64,000 nucleotides of DNA from Erythrobacter sp. SG61-1L (GCF_001305965.1 NZ_JXQC01000003.1:806001-870000); one strand, 5' to 3'; counted from the first letter of the stretch, positions 1 to 10,244 are shown. Numbers and translations: made by a program. Notes: a model not told the origin generated them from the sequence alone.

Positions 1-1578
1 AATGGCCAGCGCCGGGCGTTGAGGGTCAGCGATCTGCCCTTGGGCGAGGAAGGCGTTGCCGGTTACGCCGTCGACATTGAAGACATGGAAGAACTGAGCC
101 GCGCCTTCAAGGCGTTCAGGGAGGCACAGGTTTCCATGCTCGATCAGCTAAGCGTGGGCGTGGCGCAGTTCGATGGCAAGCGGCTCCTTACTTTTGCGAA
201 CCAGCCCTTCCAGCGCCTGTTCAAGCTGCCCGGATCGATTGCGATCGACCCGCCCGATTTCGACCGCTTCCTCGACATTGCTCGAGACGCTCATCGCGTT
301 CCCGAAACTCGGGACTTCCCGGCGTGGCGGCGCGAGCTGGGATCATGGTTCGCTGCGGGTGCGCCGAAGGAAGATGCCTGGCCTCTGCCGGACGGCACTC
401 ATCTGCGCATGGTTGCGCAGCCCATGCCCGATGGCGGCATGGTGCTGGTCGCAGAAGACCGGACGGAGCAGCTCGCCTTGTCCGCAACGCGCGATACCTT
501 GCTTCGCACCCGGACGGCCACTTTCGATTCGCTGTTCGAATCGCTGGCCGTGTTTGCGCCAGACGGGCGGCTGCAATTGTGGAATCGACGCTTTCTGGCG
601 GTTTGGGGGCTGGAAGGCGAATTCCTCGATGCCCATCCTCATGTGGAGGCATTGCTCGGGCAATTGCGCAATCGTCTTGCAAGGCCGGGGCAGGCCGACG
701 CGATTGGCGACGTCGTCCGTGCGGCCACGCTGGATCGCAAGCAGAAGGGCGGCCGCGTCTCACTGGCCGATGGGCGCACACTGGAATTCGCTGGTGTTCC
801 TCTGCCAGACGGCAACGGCCTGCTGACCGTGCTGGACATCACGGATTCGCAGAAAGCGGAAGCTGCCCTGCTGGAACGTAACGCAGCGCTGGAAGAAGCG
901 GACGCAGTGAAGACGCGGTTCCTGGCCAATATGTCCTATGAATTCCGCACTCCGCTCACCTCCATCGGTGGCTTTGCCGAATTGTTGCAGAGCGGCGTTG
1001 CGGGTGACTTGTCGGATCAGGGCAAGGAATATGTCTCAGCCATCCTCGAATCGGTTGCGCGACTGGGAGAGCAGATCGAGAACGTGCTGGACCTGTCGCA
1101 GAGCGAGGCCGGTATGCTGCCGCTCGATCTCGTGGATCTGGACGTGTTTCCCTTCCTCACCGGCGTGGTGCGCGACCGGGAGGGGGCGATCACCGGCAGG
1201 GGCCTGTCGCTCGAATTGCGTGGTGACCGTTCGGCGGGTCGGGTCAAGGCGGACAAACGCCGGCTCGGCCGCGCGGTCGGGCATATCGTTGACAATGCCA
1301 TCGCCGCTACGCCCGAGGGCGGGAAAATCCTGGTCGATCTCTCGCGCGGCAAGAACGGCGTTCGGATCGTCGTATCCGACAATGGCGCAGGCATGACGCA
1401 GGCAGAAGCCGCGCGGGCGCTTGAAGGGTACAAGATCGCCCATGACGGGAAAACCGTTGAGCGTCGCCAAGGCCTTGGCCTGCCGCTTGCCCGGCAATTG
1501 ATCGAGGCACATGGCGGGAAGCTTTCCCTGCTGTCCGAAAAGGGCGCGGGAACCACTGTGACGATCAGCCTGCCGTGA
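1..1578 (+). CDS. divL: DivL-like sensor kinase with tyrosine H-box (5' end outside window)
   Basis: The reading frame is open from base 1, so the N-terminus lies outside the window. Two PAS-like segments (window residues about 36-100 and 169-230) precede a DHp helix and a HATPase_c domain with an N-box near residue 428, DNGAGM near 460 and GLGLP near 491. The H-box reads ANMSYEFRTPL, so the phospho-accepting His is replaced by Tyr (codon 937-939). This is the hallmark of Caulobacter DivL, which acts with DivK and CckA on the CtrA pathway. The downstream order tsaE-amgK-murU-addBA fits the divL neighbourhood as I remember it from alphaproteobacteria. Orthology is inferred; the Tyr is seen directly. 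Confidence 0.8.
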   Translation, partial: NGQRRALRVSDLPLGEEGVAGYAVDIEDMEELSRAFKAFREAQVSMLDQLSVGVAQFDGKRLLTFANQPFQRLFKLPGSIAIDPPDFDRFLDIARDAHRVPETRDFPAWRRELGSWFAAGAPKEDAWPLPDGTHLRMVAQPMPDGGMVLVAEDRTEQLALSATRDTLLRTRTATFDSLFESLAVFAPDGRLQLWNRRFLAVWGLEGEFLDAHPHVEALLGQLRNRLARPGQADAIGDVVRAATLDRKQKGGRVSLADGRTLEFAGVPLPDGNGLLTVLDITDSQKAEAALLERNAALEEADAVKTRFLANMSYEFRTPLTSIGGFAELLQSGVAGDLSDQGKEYVSAILESVARLGEQIENVLDLSQSEAGMLPLDLVDLDVFPFLTGVVRDREGAITGRGLSLELRGDRSAGRVKADKRRLGRAVGHIVDNAIAATPEGGKILVDLSRGKNGVRIVVSDNGAGMTQAEAARALEGYKIAHDGKTVERRQGLGLPLARQLIEAHGGKLSLLSEKGAGTTVTISLP

Positions 1579-2018
1579 TCGTGGACCTGCCCGATCTTGC
1601 CGCGATGGAGGCATTCGGCGCGCGGATTGCCGGACATTTGCGCGCGGGGGATGTCGTTGCGCTCACGGGCGGGCTGGGGGCAGGCAAAACTACTCTCGCC
1701 CGCGCGATCATTGCGGCATTGGGGCATGAGGGCGAAGTGCCTTCGCCCAGCTTTACGATCATCGAAACCTATGATCCGCCTTCGGTTCGTCTGCCCTTGG
1801 TTCATGCCGATTTCTACCGTCTGTCCCGGCCGGAAGAGGCGGAGGAACTGGGGCTGGAGGATTATCGAGAGGGCGCTGCAATGATCGCCGAATGGCCCGA
1901 TCATGCGGGCGGCTTCGGTCACGAGCCGGGTTGCCTTTCCATCGCGCTGGAAATTGCGGGTGAAGGGCGCAAGGCCGTTGTCGAATCCGGGGCAGATTGG
2001 GTAGGGCGAGTTCCATGA
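1575..2018 (+). CDS. tsaE: tRNA t6A biosynthesis ATPase TsaE
   Basis: This is a P-loop protein of 147 residues with Walker A GGLGAGKTT (residues about 32-40), then SPSFTIIETYD and HADFYRL, all typical of TsaE. TsaE partners TsaB and TsaD in making N6-threonylcarbamoyladenosine at A37 of ANN-decoding tRNAs in the cytoplasm. It starts with GTG overlapping the divL stop (GTGA), so translational coupling is likely. Its length is normal for the family. Confidence 0.93.
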   Translation: MIVDLPDLAAMEAFGARIAGHLRAGDVVALTGGLGAGKTTLARAIIAALGHEGEVPSPSFTIIETYDPPSVRLPLVHADFYRLSRPEEAEELGLEDYREGAAMIAEWPDHAGGFGHEPGCLSIALEIAGEGRKAVVESGADWVGRVP

Positions 2019-2986
2019 GCCTGCCTGTCGGTATTGAAGAATTCCTCGCCAGCGCAGGCTGGCAGGGTGCGTCCATCGAACCCCTGCCGGGGGATGCGAG
2101 TTTTCGCCGCTATTTCCGCATTCGCAATGGCGACAAGGCCGCGATGCTGATGGATGCTCCACCGCCCAATGAAGATCCGGGGCCGTTTCTGGATGTTGCC
2201 CATTGGTTGACCGGCCATGGCCATCGGGCACCGGCAATCTATGCCGAAGATCGAACGCGCGGCCTCGTGCTGCTGGAAGATTTCGGCGCGGATCGTATGC
2301 GGGACTGGCTCGATCTCAATCCTTCGGCGGAACTGGAAACCTATCGCGGCGCAATTGACGCGCTGGTGAAGCTGCATCGCTCGCCGCCGGGGCCTTTCGA
2401 TCCCTATGACATGGCGGTCTATCAGCGCGAGGTCGGCCTGTTTCCCGAATGGTACTGCCCCGCTGCCGGGGTGGAAGTTGACGCGCAATCCTATGCCGCG
2501 GCGTGGGATGAAGTCATGGCGCCGGTGTTCGCGCGGCAGACGCCCGGCGTTACGGTGCTGCGCGATTATCACGCGGAAAACATCATGCTGCTGCCGCAAG
2601 GGGAGCAGGGCCTGATCGATTTTCAGGACGCGCTGGTGGGCCATCCGGCCTATGACATTGTCTCGCTGCTGCAGGATGCCAGGCGCGACGTGTCGCCGCA
2701 GCTGGAGCAGGCGATGCTCGATCATTATCTGGCGCAGGTGGATGCCGGGCCGGAATTTCTGGCCGACTATGCCCGTCTCGGTGCGCAGCGGAACGCCAAG
2801 ATCGTGGGTATCTTCGCGCGCCTCTGGAAGCGGGACGGCAAGCCGCGCTATCTGGCCTTCATCCCGCGTGTATGGGAGGCGCTTGAGCGTGATCTCGCTC
2901 ATCCGGCGCTGGAACCTGTCGCGCGGTGGTTCGATGCCAATATCCCGCCGGAAATACGGGAAAGGCGCGGGGGAGGGTTGGGTTGA
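2015..2986 (+). CDS. amgK: N-acetylmuramate/N-acetylglucosamine kinase (AmgK-like phosphotransferase)
   Basis: This 323-residue protein has the aminoglycoside-phosphotransferase fold, with the catalytic DYHAENIM loop near residue 184 and the metal-binding DFQD near 202. The ATG at 2015 was chosen because it overlaps the tsaE stop (ATGA). The family phosphorylates many substrates. Direct coupling to a MurU-type nucleotidyltransferase points to AmgK, which makes MurNAc-1-phosphate in the peptidoglycan recycling route that bypasses de novo UDP-MurNAc synthesis and gives intrinsic fosfomycin tolerance. The substrate is inferred from context. Confidence 0.85.
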   Translation: MSLPVGIEEFLASAGWQGASIEPLPGDASFRRYFRIRNGDKAAMLMDAPPPNEDPGPFLDVAHWLTGHGHRAPAIYAEDRTRGLVLLEDFGADRMRDWLDLNPSAELETYRGAIDALVKLHRSPPGPFDPYDMAVYQREVGLFPEWYCPAAGVEVDAQSYAAAWDEVMAPVFARQTPGVTVLRDYHAENIMLLPQGEQGLIDFQDALVGHPAYDIVSLLQDARRDVSPQLEQAMLDHYLAQVDAGPEFLADYARLGAQRNAKIVGIFARLWKRDGKPRYLAFIPRVWEALERDLAHPALEPVARWFDANIPPEIRERRGGGLG

Positions 2987-3699
2987 CCACACTCGCAACC
3001 GACACGGCGATGGTGCTCGCGGCCGGGCTCGGCAAGCGTATGCGCCCGCTTACCGCGACTCAGCCCAAGCCGATGGTGCGGGTGGCGGGCAAGGCGCTGA
3101 TCGATCATGTGCTGGACCGTTTGGGCGCCTCTGGCGTCACGAAGGCGGTGGTCAACGTCCACTACCTTGCCGATGCGCTGGAAGCCCATCTGCAGGAACG
3201 CGCGTTGCCCAAGGTCACCGTGTCTGACGAGCGCGGCTTGCTGCTCGAAACCGGAGGCGGGATGGTGAAGGCGCAGGCACTGCTGCCCGACCCGTTCTTT
3301 TCGGTGAATGCCGACAATATCTGGCTCGACGGGCCATACGATGCCTTCCGCGAATTGTCGGAAAGCTGGGACCCGGACCGGATGGATGCCCTGTTGCTGC
3401 TGGTCCCGCATACAGGGGCCTTCAATTATCGCGGCAAAGGCGACTTCCAGATGGACCCGCTCGGGCGGATCAGTCGCCGCCGTTCGGGCCGTATCGCGCC
3501 CTTCATCTATAGCGGCATCCAGTTGGTCTCGCACAGGCTGTTGCGAGACGCGCCAGAAGGACCGTTTTCGACCAATATCCTGTGGAACCGGGCCATCGAG
3601 GAAGAGCGGCTCTATGGTCTCTGCTTTGCCGGGCAGTGGTTTGAAGTGGGGGAACCGGGGGCCATCGCGCCAACCGAATCCGCGCTGAAACGTGGCTGA
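2983..3699 (+). CDS. murU: N-acetylmuramate-1-phosphate uridylyltransferase (MurU-like)
   Basis: This is a sugar-phosphate nucleotidyltransferase of 238 residues with the N-terminal signature LAAGLGKRMRPLT followed by KPMVRVAGK. The chosen TTG start at 2983 overlaps the amgK stop (TTGA) and follows a GGGGGAGGG Shine-Dalgarno stretch. An ATG at 3010 would cut off the start of the nucleotide-binding motif region. With AmgK upstream, the likely reaction is MurNAc-1-P plus UTP to UDP-MurNAc, closing the cell-wall recycling shunt. Confidence 0.85.
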   Translation: MTTLATDTAMVLAAGLGKRMRPLTATQPKPMVRVAGKALIDHVLDRLGASGVTKAVVNVHYLADALEAHLQERALPKVTVSDERGLLLETGGGMVKAQALLPDPFFSVNADNIWLDGPYDAFRELSESWDPDRMDALLLLVPHTGAFNYRGKGDFQMDPLGRISRRRSGRIAPFIYSGIQLVSHRLLRDAPEGPFSTNILWNRAIEEERLYGLCFAGQWFEVGEPGAIAPTESALKRG

Positions 3700-6600
3700 T
3701 CGGCCCGGACCAAGCGTCTATTCCATTGCTGCCCATCGCGGGTTTGCCGATGCGCTGGTGGCAGGCCTTGTGCCGAGATATTCCGAAGGAGACTTCGGCC
3801 TTGCCCGGTTGACGCTGCTGCTGCCCAGCCGCCGCGCGATCCGCACGGTGACCGAGGCATTCATCCGCCACTATGGCGCGCAGGAAGGCCAGACCGGCCT
3901 GCTCATGCCGCGCATGGTTGTGGTTGGCGATCTCGATCTGGACGAGGCGCTGGGCGCATTGTTCGATCCCATCGGGGAAGGCGGGGACATCCCTCCCGCC
4001 GCCGATCCCACGCGCCGCTGGCTGCGTCTGGCCGAACTGGCGCGGGAGCATGGCGGAGATGCAGTGGGCAAGGGTGCCGCCACTCTGCGCCTCGCGACCC
4101 AGATGGCGCAGGCGATAGACCGCTTGTTGGTAGAGGAAGTCGCGCCGGAGCAATTGTGGAGCGACGCGGTTCTGAACGTCCTCGCCGATCTGTCCCATCA
4201 CTGGACCCGCAACACGCGCCTGTTCGCAACCGTGCAGCAATATTGGCTGGCGGAACTGGGCGTGCGTGGGGAAGTGGATGCGGCGGCGCGGCGCAACATG
4301 CTGTTCCGGGCCGTGGCGCGCCGGTGGCGGGAAAAGCCGCCCGCCAGGCCAATTGTCGCGGCAGGCGTGACTAGCGCGGCACCGGCACTTGCGCGGCTGC
4401 TGAAAGTGATTGCCGGCCTGCCGCAGGGGGCGGTGATCCTGCCCGATCTCGATCTGTCGATGGACGATGCCGTTTGGGGCGAACTCGGATGTGCAGGCGC
4501 GCCGCAGGAAGTGGGCGGGCCGGTTTTTGCGCGCGGGGATGCAGTGTCTCACCCGCAATATCACCTCAAGCTGCTGCTCAACCGTATGGGCGTGGCGCGC
4601 GGCGAGGTGCAGCAGTGGCACCGCGCGGGCACGGGCAAGGGCCCGCCCGAGCGCACTCACGCCATTTCAAGCGTGTTCCTGCCGCCCGAGGCAAGCAAAA
4701 GCTGGGCGAGCCTTCCAGCCGAAGCGCGCCGCCTGACCGGGGTGCGGATCATGCAGACCGCCAATCCGGAAGAGGAAGCGCAGGCCATTGCCCTTCTGGT
4801 GCGGCAGGCATTGGAAGAGCCGGAAAAGCGCGTGGCCGTCGTTACGCCGGATCGCAGCCTGGCGGGGCGGGTTGCGGCCCATTTGCAGCGCTGGAACATT
4901 GCGGCAGACGATACGGCAGGCCGTGCCCTGTCGCAGACGGCGGCGGGCCGTGTGTTGCTGCTGCTGGCGGAAATCATGGGCGATCACGCCGCGCCGGTGC
5001 CGCTGATGGCGCTGCTCGGCCATCCGCTGGCGGGGGCAGGGGAAGGGCGCCCGGCATGGTTGGACCGCGCCCGCGCGCTGGAACGCGAATTGCGAGGGCC
5101 GCGCCCCGAACCGGGGCTTGCCATTCCGCGCCGGATCGTCACCCGGCAGGCCGAGAGAGACCCCGGTGCGCTGGCATGGTGGGAAGGGATCGAGGCAGCG
5201 CTTGCGCCCTTGCTGGAGCTTGGTGCGCGCGAAGATGCGCCGCTGGCGGAACAGCTCGACGCTTTGGCGACTGCTGGTGAGGCCCTGTGCGGAGAAGGCC
5301 TGTGGGCGCGCGAGGATGGCCGCTCGCTGGCCGCTCTGGTGGAGGAACTGCGCTTCCATGCCCGCGATGTCGGCACCGTGCTGGCGCCGCAGGATCTGCA
5401 CGCGGTCCTGCGCGAAAGGATGGACGCCGTGGCGGTACGCCCGCCATGGGGCGGCCATTCGCGCGTGGCGATCTACGGCCTGCTCGAAGCGCGCATGACT
5501 CGCGCCGAACTGGTGATCTGCGCCGGGCTGAATGAGGGAAGCTGGCCGCAGATACCGGCACAGGATGCCCTGCTCGCCCCGGCAATCCTGCGCGCTCTGG
5601 GTGTGCCCGCCGCTGATTTCCGCATCGGCCTTTCCGCGCATGACCTTGCCGGCATGCTCGGCGCGCCCGAAGTGGTGCTGAGTCGGGCGGAGCGGGACAG
5701 TTCCGGCCCGGCGATCCCGTCGCGCTTCCTGCTGCGGGTGGAGGCACTGCTGGGCGAGCGGTTGCTGGCCGATCATCGCGAAACGCAGGCAGTGGAGCTT
5801 GCCCGAGCGCTGGACGCCGCGCCGCGTGCCCCCGCCTATGAACGGCCATTGCCGATGCCTTCCGAGGCTCAACGCGTAGTGCCGATCAGCGTCACCGCGC
5901 TCGACCGGCTGCGGGGCGATCCCTATCAGTTTTACGCCAATGCCATCCTCAAGCTGCGCCGGATCGACGCACTGGATGCCGAACCCACGCCTGCCTGGCG
6001 CGGCGATGCAGCACACAAGATTCTAGAGGCATGGCATGAAGAGAAGGGCGAGCTTGCCCCCATTGCAGAGCGTGTGCTGGAACAGATCAACGCCCATCCG
6101 CTGATGCGCACTCTCTGGCGCCCGCGACTGATGGCCGCGCTGGAATGGATCGAAGCGGAAGTCGGGCGGATGCCTGAACGCGAAGTTGCGGCCATTGAGG
6201 CATGGGGCGAAATGCAGGTGCGGGGGGTGACGCTGAAGGGCCGGGCAGACCGGATCGACCGCTTCCCCGACGGCACTCTGGCCATTGTCGACTACAAGAC
6301 CGGTTCGCCCCCATCGGGCAAGATGGTAGAGGAAGGCTTCGCGCTGCAGCTCGGCACCTTGGGCCTGATGGCTGCTGCCGGCCGCATCAAGAACAAGGAT
6401 GGTGCCGTGATCGAGGGGGAACCGACCCACTTCGAATATTGGTCATTCGGCAAGAACCCCAAGAGCGAGACCGGCTTCGGCTATCGGCAGGAGCCGATAA
6501 AGGAAGGCCGCCGCACGACGGGCCTGTTGCGCGAGGAGTTTCTGGAGCGGACGCAGGATTACCTTCACGACGCGCTGGATCGCTGGATTTTGGGAGACGA

Positions 6601-6712
6601 GCCTTTCACCGCGCGGCTCAATCCCGACCTGCCCAATTATGGCGAATATGATCAACTGATGCGCCTGGACGAGTGGATGGGGCTGGAAGACGACAGCGGA
6701 GAGGGCGCCTGA
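3692..6712 (+). CDS. addB: double-strand break repair nuclease subunit AddB
   Basis: This 1006-residue protein belongs to the alphaproteobacterial AddB family. The N-terminal part is an inactivated helicase-like region. The C-terminal part is a PD-(D/E)XK nuclease with GDAAHKILEAWH and the catalytic VDYKTG motif (Asp and Lys near residues 867 and 869). AddB pairs with AddA to resect DNA ends for RecA loading. The GTG start overlaps murU by 8 bases and its stop overlaps the addA ATG, so the two subunits are made together. Confidence 0.93.
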   Translation: MADRPGPSVYSIAAHRGFADALVAGLVPRYSEGDFGLARLTLLLPSRRAIRTVTEAFIRHYGAQEGQTGLLMPRMVVVGDLDLDEALGALFDPIGEGGDIPPAADPTRRWLRLAELAREHGGDAVGKGAATLRLATQMAQAIDRLLVEEVAPEQLWSDAVLNVLADLSHHWTRNTRLFATVQQYWLAELGVRGEVDAAARRNMLFRAVARRWREKPPARPIVAAGVTSAAPALARLLKVIAGLPQGAVILPDLDLSMDDAVWGELGCAGAPQEVGGPVFARGDAVSHPQYHLKLLLNRMGVARGEVQQWHRAGTGKGPPERTHAISSVFLPPEASKSWASLPAEARRLTGVRIMQTANPEEEAQAIALLVRQALEEPEKRVAVVTPDRSLAGRVAAHLQRWNIAADDTAGRALSQTAAGRVLLLLAEIMGDHAAPVPLMALLGHPLAGAGEGRPAWLDRARALERELRGPRPEPGLAIPRRIVTRQAERDPGALAWWEGIEAALAPLLELGAREDAPLAEQLDALATAGEALCGEGLWAREDGRSLAALVEELRFHARDVGTVLAPQDLHAVLRERMDAVAVRPPWGGHSRVAIYGLLEARMTRAELVICAGLNEGSWPQIPAQDALLAPAILRALGVPAADFRIGLSAHDLAGMLGAPEVVLSRAERDSSGPAIPSRFLLRVEALLGERLLADHRETQAVELARALDAAPRAPAYERPLPMPSEAQRVVPISVTALDRLRGDPYQFYANAILKLRRIDALDAEPTPAWRGDAAHKILEAWHEEKGELAPIAERVLEQINAHPLMRTLWRPRLMAALEWIEAEVGRMPEREVAAIEAWGEMQVRGVTLKGRADRIDRFPDGTLAIVDYKTGSPPSGKMVEEGFALQLGTLGLMAAAGRIKNKDGAVIEGEPTHFEYWSFGKNPKSETGFGYRQEPIKEGRRTTGLLREEFLERTQDYLHDALDRWILGDEPFTARLNPDLPNYGEYDQLMRLDEWMGLEDDSGEGA

Positions 6713-9700
6713 TGAGCGGCAAGGTCTATCCGCTCAAGGGCAATCAGGCCCATGCCGTCGATCCGGAAAGGACCGTCTGGCTCTCTGCCTCGGCGGGGAC
6801 GGGCAAGACGCAGGTGCTTTCGGCCCGTGTGTTGCGCCTGCTGCTGCAACCCGATGTCCAACCGTCCGAAATTCTGTGCCTTACCTTCACCAAGGCAGGT
6901 GCGGCGGAAATGGCCGTGCGGGTCAATGAGGTGCTCGCGGGCTGGGTCCGCATGGGCGAAGTGGAACTGGCCGAGGACCTCAAGGCTATCGGCGCGGATT
7001 TCGGCAGCGATACGATAGCCCGTGCCCGCACACTGTTTGCCAGCGTACTTGATTGTCCGGGCGGGGGTTTGCGGATCGATACGATCCACGCTTTCGCACA
7101 ATGGTTGCTCTCTGCCTTTCCCGAAGAAGCGGGACTGACGCCCGGAACCCGCGCGATGGAAGATCGCGAGCGCAGCCTGCTGGCGCGCGAAGTGCTGGCA
7201 CAGATGCTGCTGGATGCAGAGGGACGGGGCGACAATGCGACGCTGAAGGCGTTGGAGGACCTGTCGCTCAGGAAAGGCCCCGATGCGGTCGAGGCGTGGT
7301 TGATGACCTGTGCCGAAGCGCGCGAGGCTTGGTTCGGCCCCGGCGCCTGGGCCCCGCCGTTTCGTGACAGGCTGAACCTGCTGCTCGGCCTGCCTGCCGA
7401 TGCGAGCGAGGCCGATCTGGCTGCTCTGTGCACCGATGCCCGGTTCGACACGCAATCCCTGCGTATGTGCATGACAGCGCAGGCGGGGTGGAGCGCCAAG
7501 ACCGGGCAGGAAACCGCCGCCGCAATCGGCGCATGGCTGGCTGCCAGCCCGGCTGAGCGAGCCGAGCGGCTTGGCGATTTGCAGAGCGCCTTGTTCACCC
7601 AGAAGGGCGATCCGCGCAGCCTCAAGCAGATGCTTGGGATCGAGCCGGCCTATTCCGACTATGCCGCCCGTGTGGCGGAGCGGATTGCGGAGGTCGCCCA
7701 GTTCAAGGCAATGCTGGCGCTTGCCGCATGGCTGCATCCGGCCCTTGCGCTCGGCCGGACTTTCGCGCTCGCGTGGGACGAGGCGAAGAACCGCGAAGGC
7801 CTGATCGACTTCGACGATCAGATCCGCCGGGCATCCGATCTGCTCGGCCGGTCTGAGCTGTCGGAATGGATTCGCTACAAGCTCGACCGGCGTTTCGACC
7901 ACATATTGGTGGACGAGGCGCAGGACACGAATGAAGCGCAGTGGAACATCATCAACGCGCTGACGGGTGATTTCTTCGCGGGGCTGGGCCAGCACGATGA
8001 CAAGATGCGCACCCTGTTCGTGGTGGGCGACTACAAGCAAGCGATTTTCCGTTTTCAGGGCACCAGCCCGGAGAATTTCGCCAAGGCGCGGGAGCGGGTG
8101 CGGGCGGCGCTGGCAGGCGCAGTCGCCAATGCGCAGGAAGTGCGCGGGGCTACGTCTGCACGCGAATTGCTCGATCTCGGCTTGGGCCAGAGCTTCCGCA
8201 CATCTCAGAAGGTGCTGTCCTTTGTGGACGAGGCGATTGGCGCCATTGGTCACACCCGCTTCGGCCTTAGGGACGAGCCTGAGCGACATATCGGGGACGA
8301 CCGGCCCGGCCTTGTCGCAATGTGGCAGCCGGTCATGTCCACCGCAGACGATGCCGGGGAAGAGGAAGGCGAGCAAAGCTGGGTTTCCAGCGCCGAACGC
8401 CGCATGGCAGGCAAGATCGCGCGGCAGGTGAATGCCTGGCTCGATCACGGCTTCCCGCTGGCCAAGGGGCGCCACCGCAATGCCGGGCCGGGCGACATCA
8501 TGGTGCTGGTGCGCAAGCGGCGGGAACTGGCTGGGCTGATTGTCGCGCGTCTCTATGCGGCAGGCGTGCCAGTGGCGGGGGTGGACCGGCTGAGGCTGGG
8601 CGCGCCGCTGGCAGTGAAGGATTTGATGGCGGCGCTGCGCTTCGCCGCTCAGCCGCTCGACGATCTCAATCTTGCCAATCTGCTGGTCTCTCCGCTGGTC
8701 GGATGGAGCCAGCAAGACCTGCTCGACCATGGCTGGCGCGAGGATGGCAGAGTGCGGCTCTGGGCGCATCTGCGTGCTTCGTCGGAACCGTTCGTGCGCG
8801 CCACGCTCGTCCAGCTGGGCGAATTGCTGGCCCGCGCGGATTACGAGCCGCCACAGGCGCTGCTGCACTGGATTCTCGTGGGGTCGTGGCAGGGGCGGAG
8901 CAGGCTGGTCGCCCGGCTTGGGCGCGAGGCGAACGATCCGATTGACGAATTGCTCAATGCCGCGCTCGCCTATGCCAGCGCGCTGACGCCCAGCCTGCAG
9001 GGCTTCATCCAGTGGTTCGACGCGGGCGAGGGCGAGTTGAAACGCGAGGCGGGTGCGAGCGAGGGGCTGGTGCGGGTGATGACCGTCCATGGCTCCAAGG
9101 GTTTGCAGGCGCCGATAGTCATTCTGGCGGATGCGGCGGGCAATCCGGATACTTCGCCGCCGCGCGGGCTGGAACTGACCGAAGAACTGCCGGGCGGGGA
9201 TGGGCGCGTGTTGCCCCTGCCGGGCCTCTCCGGCGAGGAAAAGGCCGGGCGCATCGCCGAAGCTGAAGCGGCAGCCGCCGCCGCCGAACGCGAGGAACAT
9301 TGGCGCCTGCTGTATGTCGCCATGACGCGGGCGGAAGAGGCGCTGTTCATTGGCGGCGGCTTGGGCAGCCGTGAGGAAGAGCCTGCGCCCGATAGCTGGT
9401 ATGCCCAGCTTCGCCCCCTCTTCACTGAAGACGGGATCGAAGATCGGGTATGGGGTCAGCGCTGGGAACTGGGGGCACTGCCGCCACCGGTTGCGGGTGG
9501 CGCGCCGGTAATCGCACCGGAGGCGGTGGTTGCATTGCCAGATTGGGCCATTCGCCCGGTCGGCCCGGAACCGCGCCCGCCACGCCCGCTCGCGCCATCT
9601 TCTGCTGGCGAAGACCTTGGCCCGATGCCTCCCTTGCCGCCTGGCGCGATGCAGGATGCGGCCCGACGTGGCACGCTGATACATGCGCTGCTCGAACGTC

Positions 9701-10167
9701 TGCCAGAACTTGCTCCAGATTTGCGTGCGGATGCCGCACGGCGCTGGCTCGCCCGGCAGGCGGCGGAGCTTGGCGAGGAATTGCGCGAGGAAATGGCGGT
9801 TGCCGCACTGAAGGTGCTGGATACGCCGGACTGGGCGGAGATATTCTCTCTTGCTGCACTGGCCGAAGTGCCGTTGGCCGCGACAGTTGAGGGGCGGGTC
9901 GTTGCGGGTACGGCAGACCGGCTGCTGATCACTCCGAACCGCGTCATGGTGGTCGATTTCAAGACTGCCGCCCGGCCGCCGCGCAGCCTTGAGGATATTC
10001 CGCTCACGACCCTCCGCCAGATGTCGGCCTATGTGGCGGCGCTGGAGGTGATCTATCCGGGGCGGGAAGTCGGCGCGGCGGTGCTCTATACGCAGACACC
10101 GCAGCTTTTTGCCTTGCCAGCCGAGCTGCTGGCCGAGCACAAAGCCCACTTGTCCCCAGCGCAGTAA
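6712..10167 (+). CDS. addA: double-strand break repair helicase-nuclease subunit AddA
   Basis: This is a UvrD/Rep-type SF1 helicase of 1151 residues. Walker A is SASAGTGKTQ near residue 26, the DEAQDTNEAQW Walker B region follows, and a C-terminal RecB-like nuclease carries VVDFKTA near residue 1081. The start at 6712 shares one base with the addB stop. AddAB is the alphaproteobacterial counterpart of RecBCD: it unwinds and degrades broken ends until a regulatory sequence (Chi-like) is met. The gene looks intact. Confidence 0.94.
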   Translation: MSGKVYPLKGNQAHAVDPERTVWLSASAGTGKTQVLSARVLRLLLQPDVQPSEILCLTFTKAGAAEMAVRVNEVLAGWVRMGEVELAEDLKAIGADFGSDTIARARTLFASVLDCPGGGLRIDTIHAFAQWLLSAFPEEAGLTPGTRAMEDRERSLLAREVLAQMLLDAEGRGDNATLKALEDLSLRKGPDAVEAWLMTCAEAREAWFGPGAWAPPFRDRLNLLLGLPADASEADLAALCTDARFDTQSLRMCMTAQAGWSAKTGQETAAAIGAWLAASPAERAERLGDLQSALFTQKGDPRSLKQMLGIEPAYSDYAARVAERIAEVAQFKAMLALAAWLHPALALGRTFALAWDEAKNREGLIDFDDQIRRASDLLGRSELSEWIRYKLDRRFDHILVDEAQDTNEAQWNIINALTGDFFAGLGQHDDKMRTLFVVGDYKQAIFRFQGTSPENFAKARERVRAALAGAVANAQEVRGATSARELLDLGLGQSFRTSQKVLSFVDEAIGAIGHTRFGLRDEPERHIGDDRPGLVAMWQPVMSTADDAGEEEGEQSWVSSAERRMAGKIARQVNAWLDHGFPLAKGRHRNAGPGDIMVLVRKRRELAGLIVARLYAAGVPVAGVDRLRLGAPLAVKDLMAALRFAAQPLDDLNLANLLVSPLVGWSQQDLLDHGWREDGRVRLWAHLRASSEPFVRATLVQLGELLARADYEPPQALLHWILVGSWQGRSRLVARLGREANDPIDELLNAALAYASALTPSLQGFIQWFDAGEGELKREAGASEGLVRVMTVHGSKGLQAPIVILADAAGNPDTSPPRGLELTEELPGGDGRVLPLPGLSGEEKAGRIAEAEAAAAAAEREEHWRLLYVAMTRAEEALFIGGGLGSREEEPAPDSWYAQLRPLFTEDGIEDRVWGQRWELGALPPPVAGGAPVIAPEAVVALPDWAIRPVGPEPRPPRPLAPSSAGEDLGPMPPLPPGAMQDAARRGTLIHALLERLPELAPDLRADAARRWLARQAAELGEELREEMAVAALKVLDTPDWAEIFSLAALAEVPLAATVEGRVVAGTADRLLITPNRVMVVDFKTAARPPRSLEDIPLTTLRQMSAYVAALEVIYPGREVGAAVLYTQTPQLFALPAELLAEHKAHLSPAQ

Positions 10168-10244
10168 TCCTTTCCCTGCGGGGGCGTTGCCTTCGTGCAG
10201 GGGCTGCCTAAATTACACATCAAAGACGTTTCAGGAGAATCCCG

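Noticed and set aside
6652-10149. Very long minus-strand ORF opposite addA
   Set aside because: It is a shadow of a GC-rich gene; the plus strand carries clear helicase and nuclease motifs.
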